DNA of 64,000 bases from Magnaporthiopsis rhizophila (GCA_003049465.1 PYSS01000026.1:292573-356572); one strand, 5' to 3'; shown: positions 1-13,018, numbered from the stretch's first letter. Notes: a model not told the origin generated them from the letters alone. Translations and numbers: made by a program.

Positions 1-381
1 TGGGTGCTCGGCGTCTCCATTGGCGGCACACATTATGCATTGTACTGCGTCGCACTCGTCTATATCGTGTACCAAGGTAGCTAGCAAAACGCTCTCCGAA
101 AACAGAATGCCCTTTCCAAGACTTGAATCAAACCAAGGACAGCGACGACGAGAAGAATAGGAATGCATAAACGCGCGGCCCGGCCCAGTAATTTCCACTC
201 CGTGGGTATTGCTTTTTTTTCTGCCCTGCACCAAAGTTCAGTGACGGCGGTGCCTAGAAAAAATCGGGCGAGCCATCGGCGCAATCAAAAAAGAAACCGA
301 CCCAAAGGAGTATGCAGGACACGACATGGCTCGTTCAGCTTTCCATCATGACGTCTTTCCTTCCTATGCTCTCCCCTCCTT
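1..381. other. Intergenic, 3' flank of the kinase gene
   Basis: No open frame here looks like a protein. The stretch lies downstream of the stop codon of the minus-strand kinase gene and probably contains its 3' untranslated region. A short T-run near 210 is the only simple-sequence feature. Confidence 0.5.
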
Positions 382-3300
382 TTAACGCCTTGATCGCCCA
401 TCCGACGCCTCGGCCCTGATGTCGCGCTCGACCATCTCTATCGACGTCAGGCTAGGAAACCGCTTCTGGAAGTCGCTCAGGTAGTCGTCTCTCTCTTGTG
501 CGGTCATGTCCAACCCCGGCTGCCCCGGCAAGCTCGGCGCCACCAGCTGCGGCCCCGGCGGCCCGCGCGGCAAGGGCTTGTTGATATTACTGTTGAGGTA
601 ACTTGGCTTGGGCGGCGATGCCGGCCGGCTGCCACTTGTAAGATTCTTGTTCAGGTGCACCGGCTTTGGGGGTGCCGCCGGTCGCCCACTCGTGCTGGGC
701 ACCAAGGGCACCGGCCGCGCCAATGTCGCCGAATGGTCGGGCTTGTTCCCGACAGGGGGCGGCCCCGAGTTCCCGGCGAGGCCAGCCCCGCCTGATCTCG
801 GTTGCTGCTGCTGCCCCGTTAGCCGCGGAATGTTTGCGAGCGGCTTTCTTGCCACGTTGTCGACACGCCCATTCTCGTCCGAGGCGGCGCTGGGTGGCTC
901 GGTGAAGTGACCGTAGCCTTGTGCGGTGCGGGGGATCTGCGCCGTCGATTTGGCGCTTTCGTCCAACAGGCTCTGCACCTTGTTCTGGATCGACGTGGCG
1001 CGGGACACGCCCCCGATGCTCTTGGGGAGCGATGTGCCCGAGGAGCCGCCCGTCGGGTCGCGCAGCGCAATCCTTTGTCGATACTCTGCACCGGCCGCTG
1101 CCACCCGCTTCTCCTCCATCGACAGCCTGCGCCGCTCGATCTCGCGCCGCATTTCGGGCGTCATGTCGTCTGTCTCCTCAAGCACCTGCCCGTCATCGGA
1201 CCTCCCGTCAGTGGCCTCGGATCCCGCGATGGGCGTGAGCTCGTGCCGCCCCATCTGTTTCAGCGGTGATGGCGTCCTCGCTGGCGGCGGGCCACTAGTG
1301 TTGGTTTCGAAACGCTTGAACGCGTCCCCAAACTTGCCCGCGAGTATGTTCTTGGTCCCCGACAGCGCCGTCAGGCTCGATCTCTTCATGTGCTTTGCCG
1401 TCCTCTTGCTCTCGGTTTCCTCCATCGTCCGCAGGAAATCGACATTTGATTCAATATTCGGCTCCTCCGTCGCGCCATGCCCGGGCGATGCAGCGGGGTC
1501 CATCAGCCTCGGAGAAGTGATGGTGCGCTGCTGCTCCCGCTCCCGTTCCCGCTCCCTCTCACGGAGGTAATCTAGGTTCGACTCCAGATGAGTGCTCACT
1601 GGTCGTGGTCGCGCGTTTCCTCCTCCAACGGTCCTGTACGCAGTATCCAGGAGTTCGGCGCTGGGGCGGGCTCCCTCTAACGAAGGCCTCGATGATGACG
1701 ATTGCTGGCGCGTATGCGTGGTGCCTGAAGTGTACGCCGGCAAGCGCGGAATCGTGCTTGTCTGGGCTGGAGGGATTTCGCTCCGCGGTGGCGGAACGCC
1801 GTTGGTCTCATGCATTCTCGGCATGCTGGACGAGCGGTGAACGTCTCCGGAGTTGTACCTATAACTCGGAACCTGAGACTGCGACTTCTCACCGGGAGGA
1901 GACACGGTCATGGTGCCCGTCGACACCATAACGGGCTTTGGTTTCGGAGGAGAGTACGCCTGGAGCGGCGGTGATGCTAGGGCTTGCAGCTCCGGTGTCT
2001 GCGCAATGATGGCCGACGCACGGCTAATTTCGCTGGACCTGGGAGGCGCCGAAGCCGACTGCACCGGGGGCGACACTATGGCGGGCTTGCTGTGATCAAC
2101 CTTGTGAGCCTGTAAAGACGGCTTTGGGGGCGATGGCGGCCTGACGGAAAAAACCTCATCCGCTAGCCTTTCCGTGACTCTCTGGTCAAGATCTCTAGCC
2201 CGAGTGGCGTCGGGAGATTTGATTTGCTCGTCGAAATTAAATGTCGCCCCGTGGTCGTGCAAGAGAGAGAACTGGTCCAAGGTCGGAAACCGAGACGAGA
2301 GCTCGTCCGCGGGCTTGCCAAACGAAGCGCCGGGTTTAGGTAATGAGGAAGACTTGCCATCCAAGGCGGCAAAGGGGTCGTCGTTCGTGATCCTCGGAGA
2401 AGGGCTGGGCTTAGGTGCTGCCGACTGGCTTGCCGCGGGCTGCTGGGGACGGCCTCTCCTCATAGGAACGACCTCGGGAATCGCCTGCTGCGGTTTGGGC
2501 GCGGCGGCGAAGGAAGCTCCGACCACGGGTGCAGGTAAAGGTTTTTCTACAGCGGCGGGAGGTTTTGCGCCTGTGTGGGCTTCTGGTCGTGGCTTGCCCG
2601 TGTAAATCTGCGAGAACTCCAGGTCAGCTCTTCGGTATCACGGCCATATCTTCTTTGGGTGAGGTGGCGCCGCACATCTTTGATAGGGACCTCGCGGCCT
2701 TGCATTGCGCATCCTTCACGAAGGACTTGGTATATATTAGGACGCGCATCCCGGCTCTCCTTCAGCATGGAACCTGCGTGCCACGCAAAAACAAGGCCAA
2801 ACACCAACCCTTCGCGTCAGCCACCAACATCAGCCAGTCGCGGGTGTGGGTTTTGCTATCACCCTCTTACCAATGAGCCTTTTTAACCTGTCGGAAAAGA
2901 CGGGGTAGGCCGGGTATTTGAAACTTGCGTTGAGGATGGCCAGCTGGCCCTGGTCCTCAAATGGGGTGGTGTAATAGCACAACTTGTAGAGGAGGACGCC
3001 GAGGGCCCAGATGTCGGACTTCTCGTCAATGGGCTGCTTGCGGTAGACATCGATCATCTCGGGGCTGCGGTACTGCAGGGTAGTGTGCTTCTGGACGTCC
3101 TCGTCCATGAGGCGGCACTCGACTACGGTCGTGGGCGCGGGGCGGGGCGGGGCTGCCGAGCCAAAGTCGCACAGCTTGAACTTGCGGGAGCCGCTGTAGG
3201 TCGTGATGAGGACGTTCTCCACCTTGAGGTCTCGGTGCAGCAACGGGGGCTTGAGGTAGTGCATGCAGGCGACGCCCTCGGCGACGTCGGTGAAGATGCC

Positions 3301-3756
3301 CAGGATCTCGGGCTCAGTCAGGCGGTGCTGCAGACGTGTGTTCATAAAGTCGATGAGCCCGCCGCCGTCGCAAAACTCCATGAGCAGGAAGACCTCGTAG
3401 CCGCCGCCCTGCAGCTCCGAGGCGTGCGAGTCCATGTAGGTGACGATGGCGCGGTGGCCCTTGAGGCGCTTCATGGTCTCGACCTCGGTGCGCATGCCGC
3501 GCAGGGCCTCCTTGTCCGGCACGGCCACGCGCTTGAGCACCGCCAGGTCCGTTCCGCTGACGGCCTGCTGCAGCTTGACGAGGTAGACGTGCGCAAACCC
3601 GCCCTCGGAGAGGTATTTCTGTATCACCACCCGGTGCCCGCCAACCTGGATCTTGGTGCCCGGCGTGAAGGTGCCAGCCGGCGCCGCCCCGGGCCCGCCA
3701 TAGTGGCCCGGGGCGCCGTACGCGGCCGGCTGGCCGTGGCCGTACGACGAGGCCAT
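382..3756 (-). CDS. ark1: Ark1/Prk1-family serine/threonine kinase (actin patch/endocytosis)
   Basis: Three exons (3756-2871, 2773-2676, 2607-382) give 1069 residues. The introns have GTAAGA...CAG and GTGCGG...CAG ends, and joining them restores the kinase C-lobe ending in VPIKDIYTGK. The kinase domain covers about residues 35-330: glycine loop SEGGFAHVYLV (50-60), Lys75, HRDLKVEN (174-181), DFGS (197-200) and SPEMIDVYR in the activation segment, the signature of the Ark/Prk/NAK family. This family phosphorylates endocytic coat proteins at cortical actin patches and drives coat disassembly. The remaining ~740 residues are disordered and rich in Pro and Ser, with repeated PPKP-type motifs and KPLPRGPP near the C-terminus, which resemble SH3 (Abp1) binding sites in yeast homologues. 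The last ~30 residues (QKRFPSL region) look conserved. Family assignment is firm; which yeast paralogue it matches cannot be decided. Confidence 0.93.
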
Positions 3757-4720
3757 CTACCGCGGCCGAGTGCAGGGGAAAGCGTAGGGAGGTGGGCAGG
3801 CTGTCTGTTGTTGTTGCCTGGAGCGAGAGAAGTGCGAGAGCAGGCCGATGTCGAGTCGGTAGTGGCGGTGGAGGGCTGTCGGCGTCTGGTCCGGAGGTCG
3901 GTAGGTCGGGAACCTAAGTAGATGTGGTAGGTACGAATGTAGGTATGCGGCAGCTGCGGGCCGGCGTGGGCAGCGGCGACGTTCGGAAAAGCAGGTCGAG
4001 AATGCAGGTCAGTGGCGGTCGAGATGGCTGGCTTCGGCCCCCTGGGCGTGGGATCCGTTTTTGAGGTTGAGGGCGGTCGGGCGGCCGCAAGGGATGGCAG
4101 GGAGGGGAAAAGGCTGGTGGGCGTTGGTTACATGGCCGGTGCGCTCGTTGCTCGGTCAGAAGAAAAACGAGGCTCTCGACCTTCAGGAGCCGAGAAAAGA
4201 CAGCGCGGTCAATCCGTGCAGGCAACGGCGGCAAGATAGATGTCAGGCTCCTGCAAGCCTGGTTTCATGCAAGCAAATCACATCCAGCGGCGTCACTGCG
4301 AGCTCGTACGGGTTGGGGGTTGTGTCGGTCGAAGCGGGCAGAGGCGCTGCCAGCTGGCACCCAGGGGCCACCACTTGGCGGGCACTCAAGGGTAGGGAAG
4401 CGCTGGGGTGGTGGAGCGTCTGCCTTGCAACTCTGGATCCGAGTCCCGACTGCCCCGCCGCCCAGCTGAGGCGGTCACCAGCTCCGACCAACTCGTGTTT
4501 TCTCGCGGATATAATGCAATTCGAGTCAGTCAATCGCATGAAAATCCGAAAGCCCATCCCTTCCTCTCAGATTGTCTACATAGAATTAAGCCGTCGGGTG
4601 TTTGTAGAAGGAAACAACAAAATGGCAGGACAACCAGAACAAACAGGTGGTATCTAAACAGCTACACTAAGTTGCGTCCACATTCCGCCAACGACAACTT
4701 GTTTGCTTGCTTGGCATGGA
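3757..4720. other. Intergenic: kinase 5' region and permease 3' flank
   Basis: Both neighbours are on the minus strand, so 3757 onward is the promoter/leader of the kinase gene and the part near 4720 is the 3' flank of the permease. Several short open frames occur on both strands, but none has recognisable protein character. Confidence 0.5.
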
Positions 4721-6658
4721 TCAAAAGAGACCCCTGACCACACGCATAAACCAGTTCCCCTTCTTCTCAGGCTCGGCATCAGGGTCAAGCGTCCGTGCGC
4801 CCGTCTTGAGGTCGATATCTCTCAGCGGCACATACAGTCTCCAGTCCCTCGAGTAGATCTTCCATCCCAGATAAAGCGGGATCACAACGAAAGCTGCGAG
4901 GTACTGCTGGAAGAAGTACTCGACGTCGGGGGTGGCATCAGGAGAGGGCTGAGTGGAAATAGGTACGTCAGCTGTAGACATCACAAGAAAAGCAGGCCGG
5001 ACTTCCTTACATAGAGGGCGCTGTAAAAGGTGGCAATGAGGCAGAGCATGTTGAGGCCGAGCCCGATATAGCTGCCAACCACGCCCAACGTGGGCTTGTA
5101 GGGGATGAGGTCGAGCGAGTAGCCCTGCAGTTTCCACGCGGCGCGGAAGCGGATGTGCGCCAGGCAGATGGAGCCCCAGACGAAGAAGTAGGACAGCGCG
5201 CTCAGGGCCAGCAGCCACGAGAAGACCTTGCCCGAGTCGGCCGACTCGCCGATGAAGGCGAGGAGCCCAAAGGCGAGCTGGATGATGACGCACACGAGCG
5301 GCCGGCCGCGCTTGTCGACGTACGCGAGCAGCTTGGGCGCCATCCCCCGCTCCGCGAGCGCCTGCATCGTGCGCGTCGACCCGAACGTGCACGAGTTGGC
5401 CACCGAGATGACGGCCAGCGTGATGACACCGTTCATGATGTGCGGCAGCACCCGGATGCCCGCGTCCTCGAGCGCCAGCACGAACGGGGACGCCTTGGTG
5501 TCTGCGCTGGACGACCCGAGCAGCCGCTTGTCGTCCGACCGCACGATGAGCCCGACGATGAAGAGGTTGACGACGTAGAAGAAGAAGATGCGCCAAAACA
5601 CCTGCTTGGTCGCCAGCGGGATCGAACGCCGCGGGTTGTTGGACTCGGCCGCCGCAAGGCCGACGAGCTCGGTGCCGCCAAACGCAAAAGCCTAGGGGAG
5701 CCGCCGGTTCATTGGTTTAGTGCCGGTCAGAACGGACAGGTAATCAGGCCGACTGGACTCACCGCAATGACAAAGACACCAGCGAAGCCGTTGAAGCCGT
5801 TCTGGAACGCGCCCGGGTCTCTCCAGTACGTCGCGCCGAGGTACCCCTGACCGCCAGTGCCGCCCGTGTTGATGACGATGCCGACGATGATGAAGCCGAC
5901 GCAGGCCATGATCTTGATGACGCTGAGCACGAACTCGACCTCGCCATAGCCGCGAACGCCAAAGATCTGGATTATGATGAGGATCACCAGGAAAGGCGCG
6001 ATCCAGACCGAAGGGCTGAGGTCCTCACGCCAGTACCTGATGGTGATGGCCGCAGCAATGAGCTCGAAAGGGAGGACCGTCAGCCAGCTGATGGCGTAGT
6101 CCCACCCCATGGCAAAGCCCCTGAAATGCATCCGGGTTGGTTAGACGGCGAGTTCAGCGCTTCATGTTCTCTTGACGGCACCTCCCCAGGGTGAGGGCTT
6201 ACCAAGACGGATCGACGAAACGGACCACGTATGTGTAAAACGCGCCGTTGACGGGGAAAAGCACAGCCATCTCGGCTAGCGCTTGCGTCGTAAACAGAAG
6301 CATGACTCCGATAATCGTGTAGCATATGACGAGCGAAGCCGGTCCGCCGGTATGGAGGGCATTTCCCGAGCCGACGAAAAGACCCGCGCCGATAGCTCCA
6401 CCTATAATAGGACGCCAAAGAGCGCCGGTCAGTCTCTCGACAAGCAATCAAGAAAAAAAAAAGGTCGTTTCCTATTCACCTACCAATGGCAATCATCTGC
6501 ATGTGACGGTTGCGCAGGTCGCGAACAAGCGGCGCCGACTTGTTGACGATCCCGACCTCCTCGCTCGAGTGGTCGAGTGAATCCGGCGACCCATGGTGCT
6601 GATTATCCACCACCGCCTGCTTCGCAGGCATCTTCTCGACGTCGGGGTTGCTACTCAT
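4721..6658 (-). CDS. Amino-acid permease, YAT/GAP1 family
   Basis: Five exons (6658-6484, 6401-6203, 6120-5763, 5691-5011, 4948-4721) give 546 residues, the usual size for fungal amino-acid/H+ symporters of the APC superfamily. Every junction keeps frame and rebuilds family motifs: MIAIGGAIGAGLFVGSG in the first membrane segment, DPSWGFAMGW before the third, AFAFGGTELVGLAAAES in the substrate region. About twelve hydrophobic segments are visible, with a hydrophilic N-terminal tail of ~50 residues and a charged C-terminal tail. It should sit in the plasma membrane and import amino acids; specificity cannot be read from sequence. The long 5' region contains two GATAAG elements on either strand, which would fit GATA-factor nitrogen control, but this is inference. 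Confidence 0.94.
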
Positions 6659-7221
6659 CTTGTCCAGCGGAAGAGGAAACGCCCTTGGTGTCCGGGACTA
6701 GCCTCGACCAAACGCTCCGCAGTATACCTAAGCAATGTAGTTGCAGTCCCCGCCTGGAAACCTGATGCAAGGTGACCGCAAAGAAGGGGGGAAAAGAAGG
6801 ACTGGACCGAGAGACGGCAGGGGAGGACAAGGCCCTTTAATAAGGCCGCGGAACCGCCGCTCTGGGAAATGGTGGGCGGACGACTGCAGCAGGCTATACT
6901 CCATACATATGCGCCCGTACGCATACGCTCTCTACGGCGGAACTCATCAGCAGCAGGGCAGGCAGGAGCTGCAGGAATAATGTGGGAGAGCTTCCAGCCA
7001 GTAGGTAGTCGCTCGGCTACAGGGTGTCCCACCATCCCAGGACAAGGGTGAGATATGCATATTCCTCCTCATCCTCGTCGGGCAAGTTATGGTTACAGGA
7101 CACTTTGGACCCCCTGCCCGCCCATACACTGACTTCTGGGGCGTAGCCGTACGCCTCCTCGTTGCACCAGCCTAACTGCAGAGGGGATTAGAGGCTTGAC
7201 GGAGAGCAGGTAGCACGCCCT

Positions 7222-7243
7222 CCTGCCTACCTGGGTAGGCAGG
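7222..7243. repeat. Perfect inverted repeat, 10-bp arms
   Basis: CCTGCCTACC is followed after a 2-base spacer (TG) by its exact reverse complement GGTAGGCAGG. It lies about 565 bp upstream of the permease start. It resembles the CCTACC/GGTAGG palindromes seen elsewhere between genes in this window, so it may be a dispersed motif rather than a gene-specific operator. Confidence 0.6.
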
Positions 7244-7506
7244 CACTTTGAAAGTTCCGCCAGCGTGAGCTCACACGTACGTGGGTACGCGAGCCATCAA
7301 CGGCGGGGCTTCCCCAAAAGGTACTATGTACGATGGTCGCATGTTGCTCGCATCCACCACCCATGCAGAGATATGCAGGCAGGGTACGCATGGGAAGCGG
7401 ATGTAACAGGAGTGAAAATCTAGAACATCTAGGAGCCAACAACAGCAGGGAAGTTTCCGAGACGATCGCAAACTCGGGAAACCGTACCGTCGATGGAGCA
7501 AGCAAA

Positions 7507-7512
7507 GATAAG
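7507..7512 (+). promoter_or_regulatory. GATAAG element upstream of the permease
   Basis: The hexamer GATAAG in the context AAAGATAAGAAA matches the core site of fungal AreA/Nit2-type GATA factors. It is ~850 bp upstream of the permease ATG. A single hexamer is expected by chance in a few kb, so function is only suggested by the nature of the gene. Confidence 0.3.
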
Positions 7513-8451
7513 AAAAGCCAAACCGGCCGGGCCAGGATAGGGGAGTCAACTTGGACAAATTGGGAAGGTGGGAAAGAACTTCGAGAGCTAGCCCCTCGTC
7601 AGACGGCCGACGGCCCCAGTCCTATTGGGGATTGCGGACGAGAAAAAAAAAGGAATGGATGGCAGATGCTGTGGTCTGACGGCCGAGCTGGGGAAAACAC
7701 GCGGGCCACCCACCTGCAGCAGGTAGGTTGGTGGTTAAAAAAATGGTATGGTTTGTACATTTGGCTGCGCTGACCCCGTCCGGGGCAGACGCGAGTGGTA
7801 CCTCGCTGATACTGGCCATCCTGCCTCGCTCTCGCTTGTGATCAGCCCCAGGTGTCCCTGTGGCCTGGGTGAGACATTTGCTGCCGCCAGGCGCGATGGA
7901 TCAAATTATTGGAAACTATGTCCCACCCCAAAATGGGGGAGAAGTCGAATCGGTCCAGGGTAACATTCTGAAAATCCTCCTCTGTTGTTTGTTGTTGTTA
8001 TTGTTGTGTAGCGTCGTTCTCTCGACGAGCACCAGACTGTAATCTGCACGGCACGTCTCATTCGTCGGAATGCGCCAGGTCCGACGTTGAACGCTAATGA
8101 ACGAACCTGGGCACGCACACACCAACTTTCCCGGAGCTGATCGAGTGGCCTTCCTCTTTCGGTTGGCGAGGGGGAGTTCTAGCGCTTCTAGAAGCGCACC
8201 ATTGCGAGCACCCTAGGTGTGCTGTCTGTCGTCGGCAGTCCCGAAACCACACAGCATGTTTGCGTGCTAGGTAGATTCTGGCGACCGAGAATGGCTGGCA
8301 AACGAGAAGGCAGTGGCGTCGCCAATAGCCCTCGTTCGACGGCGTCTAATCCCTTGTCGGGTTTCCCGTATCGAAAGACGTTGTCAGTTTTTAGTCCCCG
8401 CCGGATCTCTGGGCAGGCGCGGCAAAAAGCTTCTCTGTTCTTAGCAGCGCA

Positions 8452-8457
8452 CTTATC
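8452..8457 (-). promoter_or_regulatory. Second GATAAG element (minus strand) upstream of the permease
   Basis: CTTATC on the plus strand gives AGATAAG on the minus strand, ~1.8 kb upstream of the permease start. With the site at 7507 it forms a widely spaced pair; chance occurrence is possible. Confidence 0.2.
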
Positions 8458-9069
8458 TCTTGGTCTGCCCTGGGCCCACTTGCAGGGACCCTGAGCTAGC
8501 TTGTCCGAGCCTGCCTGTCCACCTCGGATCTCAAATGCCGCTTCTTTTAAGAGCAATCATCCGTGGCGGCTATTTCGCAAGCTGCCCTTGAGAGGTCCCT
8601 CCCCGGACAAAAACTTCGTTCCATGCATACCGAACGTGGCGACGCTTCCAAGTCGATTGATTGCCTCTGATGAGCGTGATGTCGGGTGATTCACCGACCA
8701 AATCCTGCCACAGGGCGAGAACTGCCAAAGATGGATGGTTGGCGGTTCGCTTCCTGGGCGGCTGTCAAGGTTGCATCCCAATATTGGTGGGGTTGCCTGC
8801 CAAATGGGGACTATGGCCGAGACCGTTGCCCACCCTAAATCTACCACGGTTTCTACACTCAAGCCGGGCAATGGATGAGCTTATCAGGACTGTCGATTTT
8901 GCTGGCCAAGAACACCTAGCCTAGGTCTCCACCCTGTACATTAGCCCGGCCGTTTCTGCTCCCACTAGGCTCGCAGGCATCATGTCTGCCTTGCCGGACA
9001 CCCGCAGAGTATGTATAGGTGTATCGACTTCGGTGTCCCAGGAGGGAAACGGGCGGAATCCCGGACGGC

Positions 9070-12000
9070 TTATATGCTAGCGCGGCTCCCGACCTGATCC
9101 ACCAGGGCAAAAGCGACGCCATCCATAGCAGGTAAGCCAAAGCCTGACCCTGCTACCCCACGTTTATACAGCGCCAGCCACACCGCGTCCGCGTTGACGG
9201 CCTCGAGCGCCTCGCGAACCCGGGCGTTCTTCTCCATCTCGTCGCCCAGGAGCTCGAGGACCTGGTCGAACACGTCGTCGTCCAGCCTTACATGCGACGC
9301 CAAGCCCACGAGCAGCTCCACCGCCGCCTCCCACACCAGCGCCGCCTGCGCGAACCGACCCAGCCCGCCCGACCCCGACGCGGACGCGGCATGCTTCCTG
9401 CTCTCGATAGCGCTGCTGCTACTACCCGGCAGATGAGGCAGTAGCACAATATCGGTAACAGTGGTAGCTAGATTGAGGTAGCCGACGCCGGCTTTGCTTG
9501 CCCCTCTGCTTTTACCACCGCTGCTGCCTGTCCCCCTGGCTGTAGCCTGAGCCTCAATCTTGACCTTCCGGCACCATGGCCCCAGATTTCCCCACCACTC
9601 CGTTTTGACCCTAGAGGCCAGGAAGTCGCCGGCACCCGCCGCAACCGCCGCTGTCGCTCTGCATGCCGCCGCGACGACATATGGCTCTGCATCGCGCAGC
9701 CGTGTGATGAGAACGGGCCATAGTGAGTTGATAAGTGGCAGGAACGAGTCTTCGTCCGCCGCCATTGCTGGAGATGCAGTAATGAGCAGGTCTAGAAGAG
9801 ACTTGCGCAGTGTCGGCGACGGGGACGTTAGGTAGTGCTGCGTCAGAGTTGCCACCTTTGTGAGCAGCGCGTAGGTCGGCGTCGGTGGTGGTTTGGCCTT
9901 CTCGACGTCCTGTCCGCCGTCGGATTCCCCATCTGCTCCATCACCGTCTAGTTCCTCCTGTTTCTTTTTGAACAGCTCTGCCGCCTCTGATTTCCAGGGC
10001 TCCTCTGAGTGTCCCCTTATGATCTCTTCCACGTCGTTCTCTTCCTCTAGCCTGCGCCTGCGCTTTTGCTCCCGCCTCTCGAGAATGTCCGATCCAATGT
10101 CGCTCATGGTAATGGTCGGCCGTGACCTCTTCCTATGGTCGACTGCCGCGGTCTTATTCGACTCCAATAGCAAAACGTCGGACTTGACTCCTTGATTGAC
10201 GACCTCCGAGAGGACGGAAAAGAGTCTTTCAACAAAGGCGGGGTAGCCATGGTAGTTGTCAAGCGCCGCGAATATGGAGGCAACTACGTCGTCGAGGAAG
10301 GGAATCAGCCTCGGTCCTGTCAGCCGAATCATCATCCTCAGGACCTGGGTCGATGCGGGTGTGATGTCGAACGTGTTGAGTCTCAGAGAAACCGAGTTGA
10401 CCATGTAGTCGGCGTTGTCGACGATGAGCTCTGACACGCTTTGATAGCCACACGATGAGGCCAGGCCATTCAGCGTTGCAACCGCTCGGGCTCGCAGCTG
10501 CGGCACCTGGGAGCCAAGGAACGTTGCCGTCGGGTACAGCACGTCAATGAGCTCAGGACGGAAAGACTTGCCCGAGCGAGATGCAGCAAACGAGGTCACC
10601 TCCAGGGCAGTGGCCTCCAATCTCCAGTCGACCTCGTTGCTGTCGGAATGGGAAACCAAGACTGAGACGGAGAAGGAGTACAGCTCATGAAAAACCTCTT
10701 CTAGCCCATCTGTCGCGTCGACCGCGGAAAAGTCAATGAAGGCGTCGAGGTCAGAGTTGTTGGATAGAGCGGCTTTGAGAAGCTCAAAAGATAGCCAATA
10801 TTGCGCGATTTGGTCGATTCCCTCCGAATCCCGTGCGGAATCAAGCATGCCAGCCGCTAGCTGCGCCTGCTGTGATGGGGATCCGATGCTAGTGACCAGC
10901 TCGAGCAGCGCCTCGCGCGTCGTCTTTTGGCTGCCGTGAGATAGCATTGCCGGCTTGATTGTCAGAGCTTGTGTGTCTTGCTTTGCCATAGCCATGAGAC
11001 CTGTGGCGTCGTCTTCGGCTATGTCGACTTCGCTCATGGCGTCTTTATGGCTTGTAGCTGCGGTGAGCGCAACGACACTATCTCTCAGAGCCGACGAGAG
11101 TCCGTCATGAAGCGTTGATGACTCGATCTGCATTGTCTTGGCTAGTCGGTAGCCCTTGGATAGCGATCGGATAGATTGCTGCTTCACAGACTCGTCGCTC
11201 GCTTGCATTACTCTAGGCAAGCTCGTGATCCAGTTGTAGACAACAGTTTTGGTGGTGTCCCGGAGCTCGGGGTATATCATGGCAAGGTCCTGTAGCGTGG
11301 TATTAATCTCCAGGGTATCGGGAACCACCGAGTTTTGGGAGGCCCCAGGGAAGCCAAACTGGGTTTGAGCCTCATGGTCCTCCTTCCACGTTATGATCGC
11401 GCTCTCGACGAGGAACACGGCGCAGTCGGCCAACGAGCTATGACACTCGTCCAGGAGAGAAAGACAGAGTTTCTCGGTTGCGCTTCTCACGTCTTCGGAC
11501 TCGTGAGAGCGCAACTTCAGCACCAAGGCAAGCGCCAGTTTGATTTGGGAGACCGATGCCTTGAGCCAAGAGGCGCTGAGTATCTTTGGAGGCTCATCCT
11601 TGGTCTGGGTATCTTCGACCTTGGTCTGAGCGCCTCTCGAACCCTCGAGTTGTTTCAAAGCATCTCGGTTGTTGATGTCACCCAAGAGCTTCGTGAGGAC
11701 TCCTCTCAGGACGTTAAGCCCACGGATCAGAATGCGTCGCTGGGTCTTCATTGAGGATGGCGGCGATAGCAGCTTGGAGAGGGCAGTCACGGCTCCAGGG
11801 AGGAAGGAGGCAAGGGCAGCCCGGTCCTTCATTGTCATGAAGAGAGCCCCAAGCGCGTCCAGAGCGGCGAGTTGGATTTCGACGGCTGTGCCTTCAGTGA
11901 CACCCTCTAAGATTACAGTTACGCCATGGGCGAGGCTTGGGGGCCCAGTGGCATCAACCAGCGACTCGGAGACTGAAGAGGACAGACAAGCGGCCCTGAT

Positions 12001-12526
12001 CAGGATGGCGAGGGTCCTGTAGCTCTCCAGGACTGTCTCCTCAGGCGGCGGCGGGCCCTTTTCCTTGCCGGGAACGCCGGCGATCAGGAAGGTGAGCAGT
12101 ATGAGGAGCTGCTGGGCCATCTCGGTGGTTATGGCGGAGCGCCAGCCGTGCCGGACAAGCATTCCAAGGCACCTGATGCAGTTTTCAAGGACACGGGCCG
12201 CATACTTTTCCTTGTCCTTGAATACGTAGGACAGCGGGAAGAAGACATATTCGGCGATGTTGGGGTCCAAGGCCGCAACATTGTGCCTGATCTGGTCCGA
12301 CAGGATGCCGCAAAGTTGATCCGTCAGCTGGACCAGACGACCAGAGCTGCCAGCGGCGACGAGCTGGTCAGGCGGGCGTAGGACCAGTCTGCTGATCTCA
12401 ACGCAGCATGGTTTGAGCTGGGCCGGCTGTTAGTGGCATCTTCGTGAGTCGCAGAGGTGAGGCGGGGCTAGGGACTGGTACCTTGGCGAACAGCCCGTTT
12501 TTGGTGGTCGAGGCGTTGCGGAACAT
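9070..12526 (-). CDS. tti1: TEL2-interacting protein 1 (TTT complex), HEAT-repeat protein
   Basis: Two exons: 12526-12482 codes for the first 15 residues and 12417-9070 for the rest, 1130 residues in total. The 64-nt intron starts GTACCA and ends CCCAG, and the join gives FAKLKPCCVEISRL. The protein is almost entirely alpha-helical in character, with repeated hydrophobic helix pairs typical of HEAT arrays. The early segment DPNIAEYVFFPLSYVF matches the Tti1 N-terminal region. Tti1 forms the TTT complex with Tel2 and Tti2, which works with Hsp90 to fold and stabilise PI3K-like kinases (TOR, ATM, ATR homologues). An acidic, Lys/Arg-rich disordered loop with RRRLEEENDVEEI lies about 70 percent along the chain. 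Divergent from the hydrolase gene at 13019. The identification rests on overall resemblance and is good but not motif-proven. Confidence 0.85.
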
Positions 12527-13018
12527 GGCAGGTGGCTGCATGGTTACAAACTCAAGCGACAGATCACAGCTGCCCTGCTGGCCTCGCTTTTTACGTCCTC
12601 ATAATGACAAGATCTGCGCTAGTCTAAGGAGAGTTTGAGGCAGACTCGCGGGTGTGTGATGACGATGAACTGTTTCGATGAGATAAGGGTGAGTTCCAAG
12701 ACAATCAACGTCCGGTGCAAATTGGTTCATTCGATTGAATTATCAGATATCAACTGATCAGGTCGATGGTAGCATGTGCCACCTATTCCCAGTGTGGGCC
12801 TCCGCCTGTGATATCCACTAACATCGCCAAGCTGGTACATTTTGGCGCCCATTATAGGTGGTCTTTTGGCCACCAGCAGGGTAAACTCCACCCCTCCCTG
12901 GGCGTCAATCTTAGTGATCAATTTGCTATAATTCTCAGACCAGCAAGGTCTCAACAGCCCCAACTGACTGTTGGCACATTCCCAGCATTCAACTATTCCT
13001 CTTTTTAATACAGCAAAC
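12527..13018. other. Divergent promoter, tti1 / hydrolase
   Basis: 492 bp separate the two start codons. A TATAATT sequence at 12927-12933 lies ~90 bp before the hydrolase ATG and could be its core promoter. Nothing else stands out. Confidence 0.4.

Larger units (their letters stand above)
6659..9069. other. 2.4-kb intergenic region upstream of the permease
   Basis: This is the permease promoter side plus the 3' flank of tti1. Open frames on both strands read as random sequence. Notable items are a perfect inverted repeat at 7222-7243 and GATAAG-type sites at 7507-7512 and 8452-8457. The length is large compared with most gaps in the first 48 kb and would fit a nutrient-regulated promoter. 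Confidence 0.5.

Noticed and set aside
1570..1590. Perfect tRNA B-box-like GGTTCGACTCC
   Set aside because: Lies within the kinase coding exon (it encodes ESNLD on the minus strand) and has no matching T-stem or acceptor stem.
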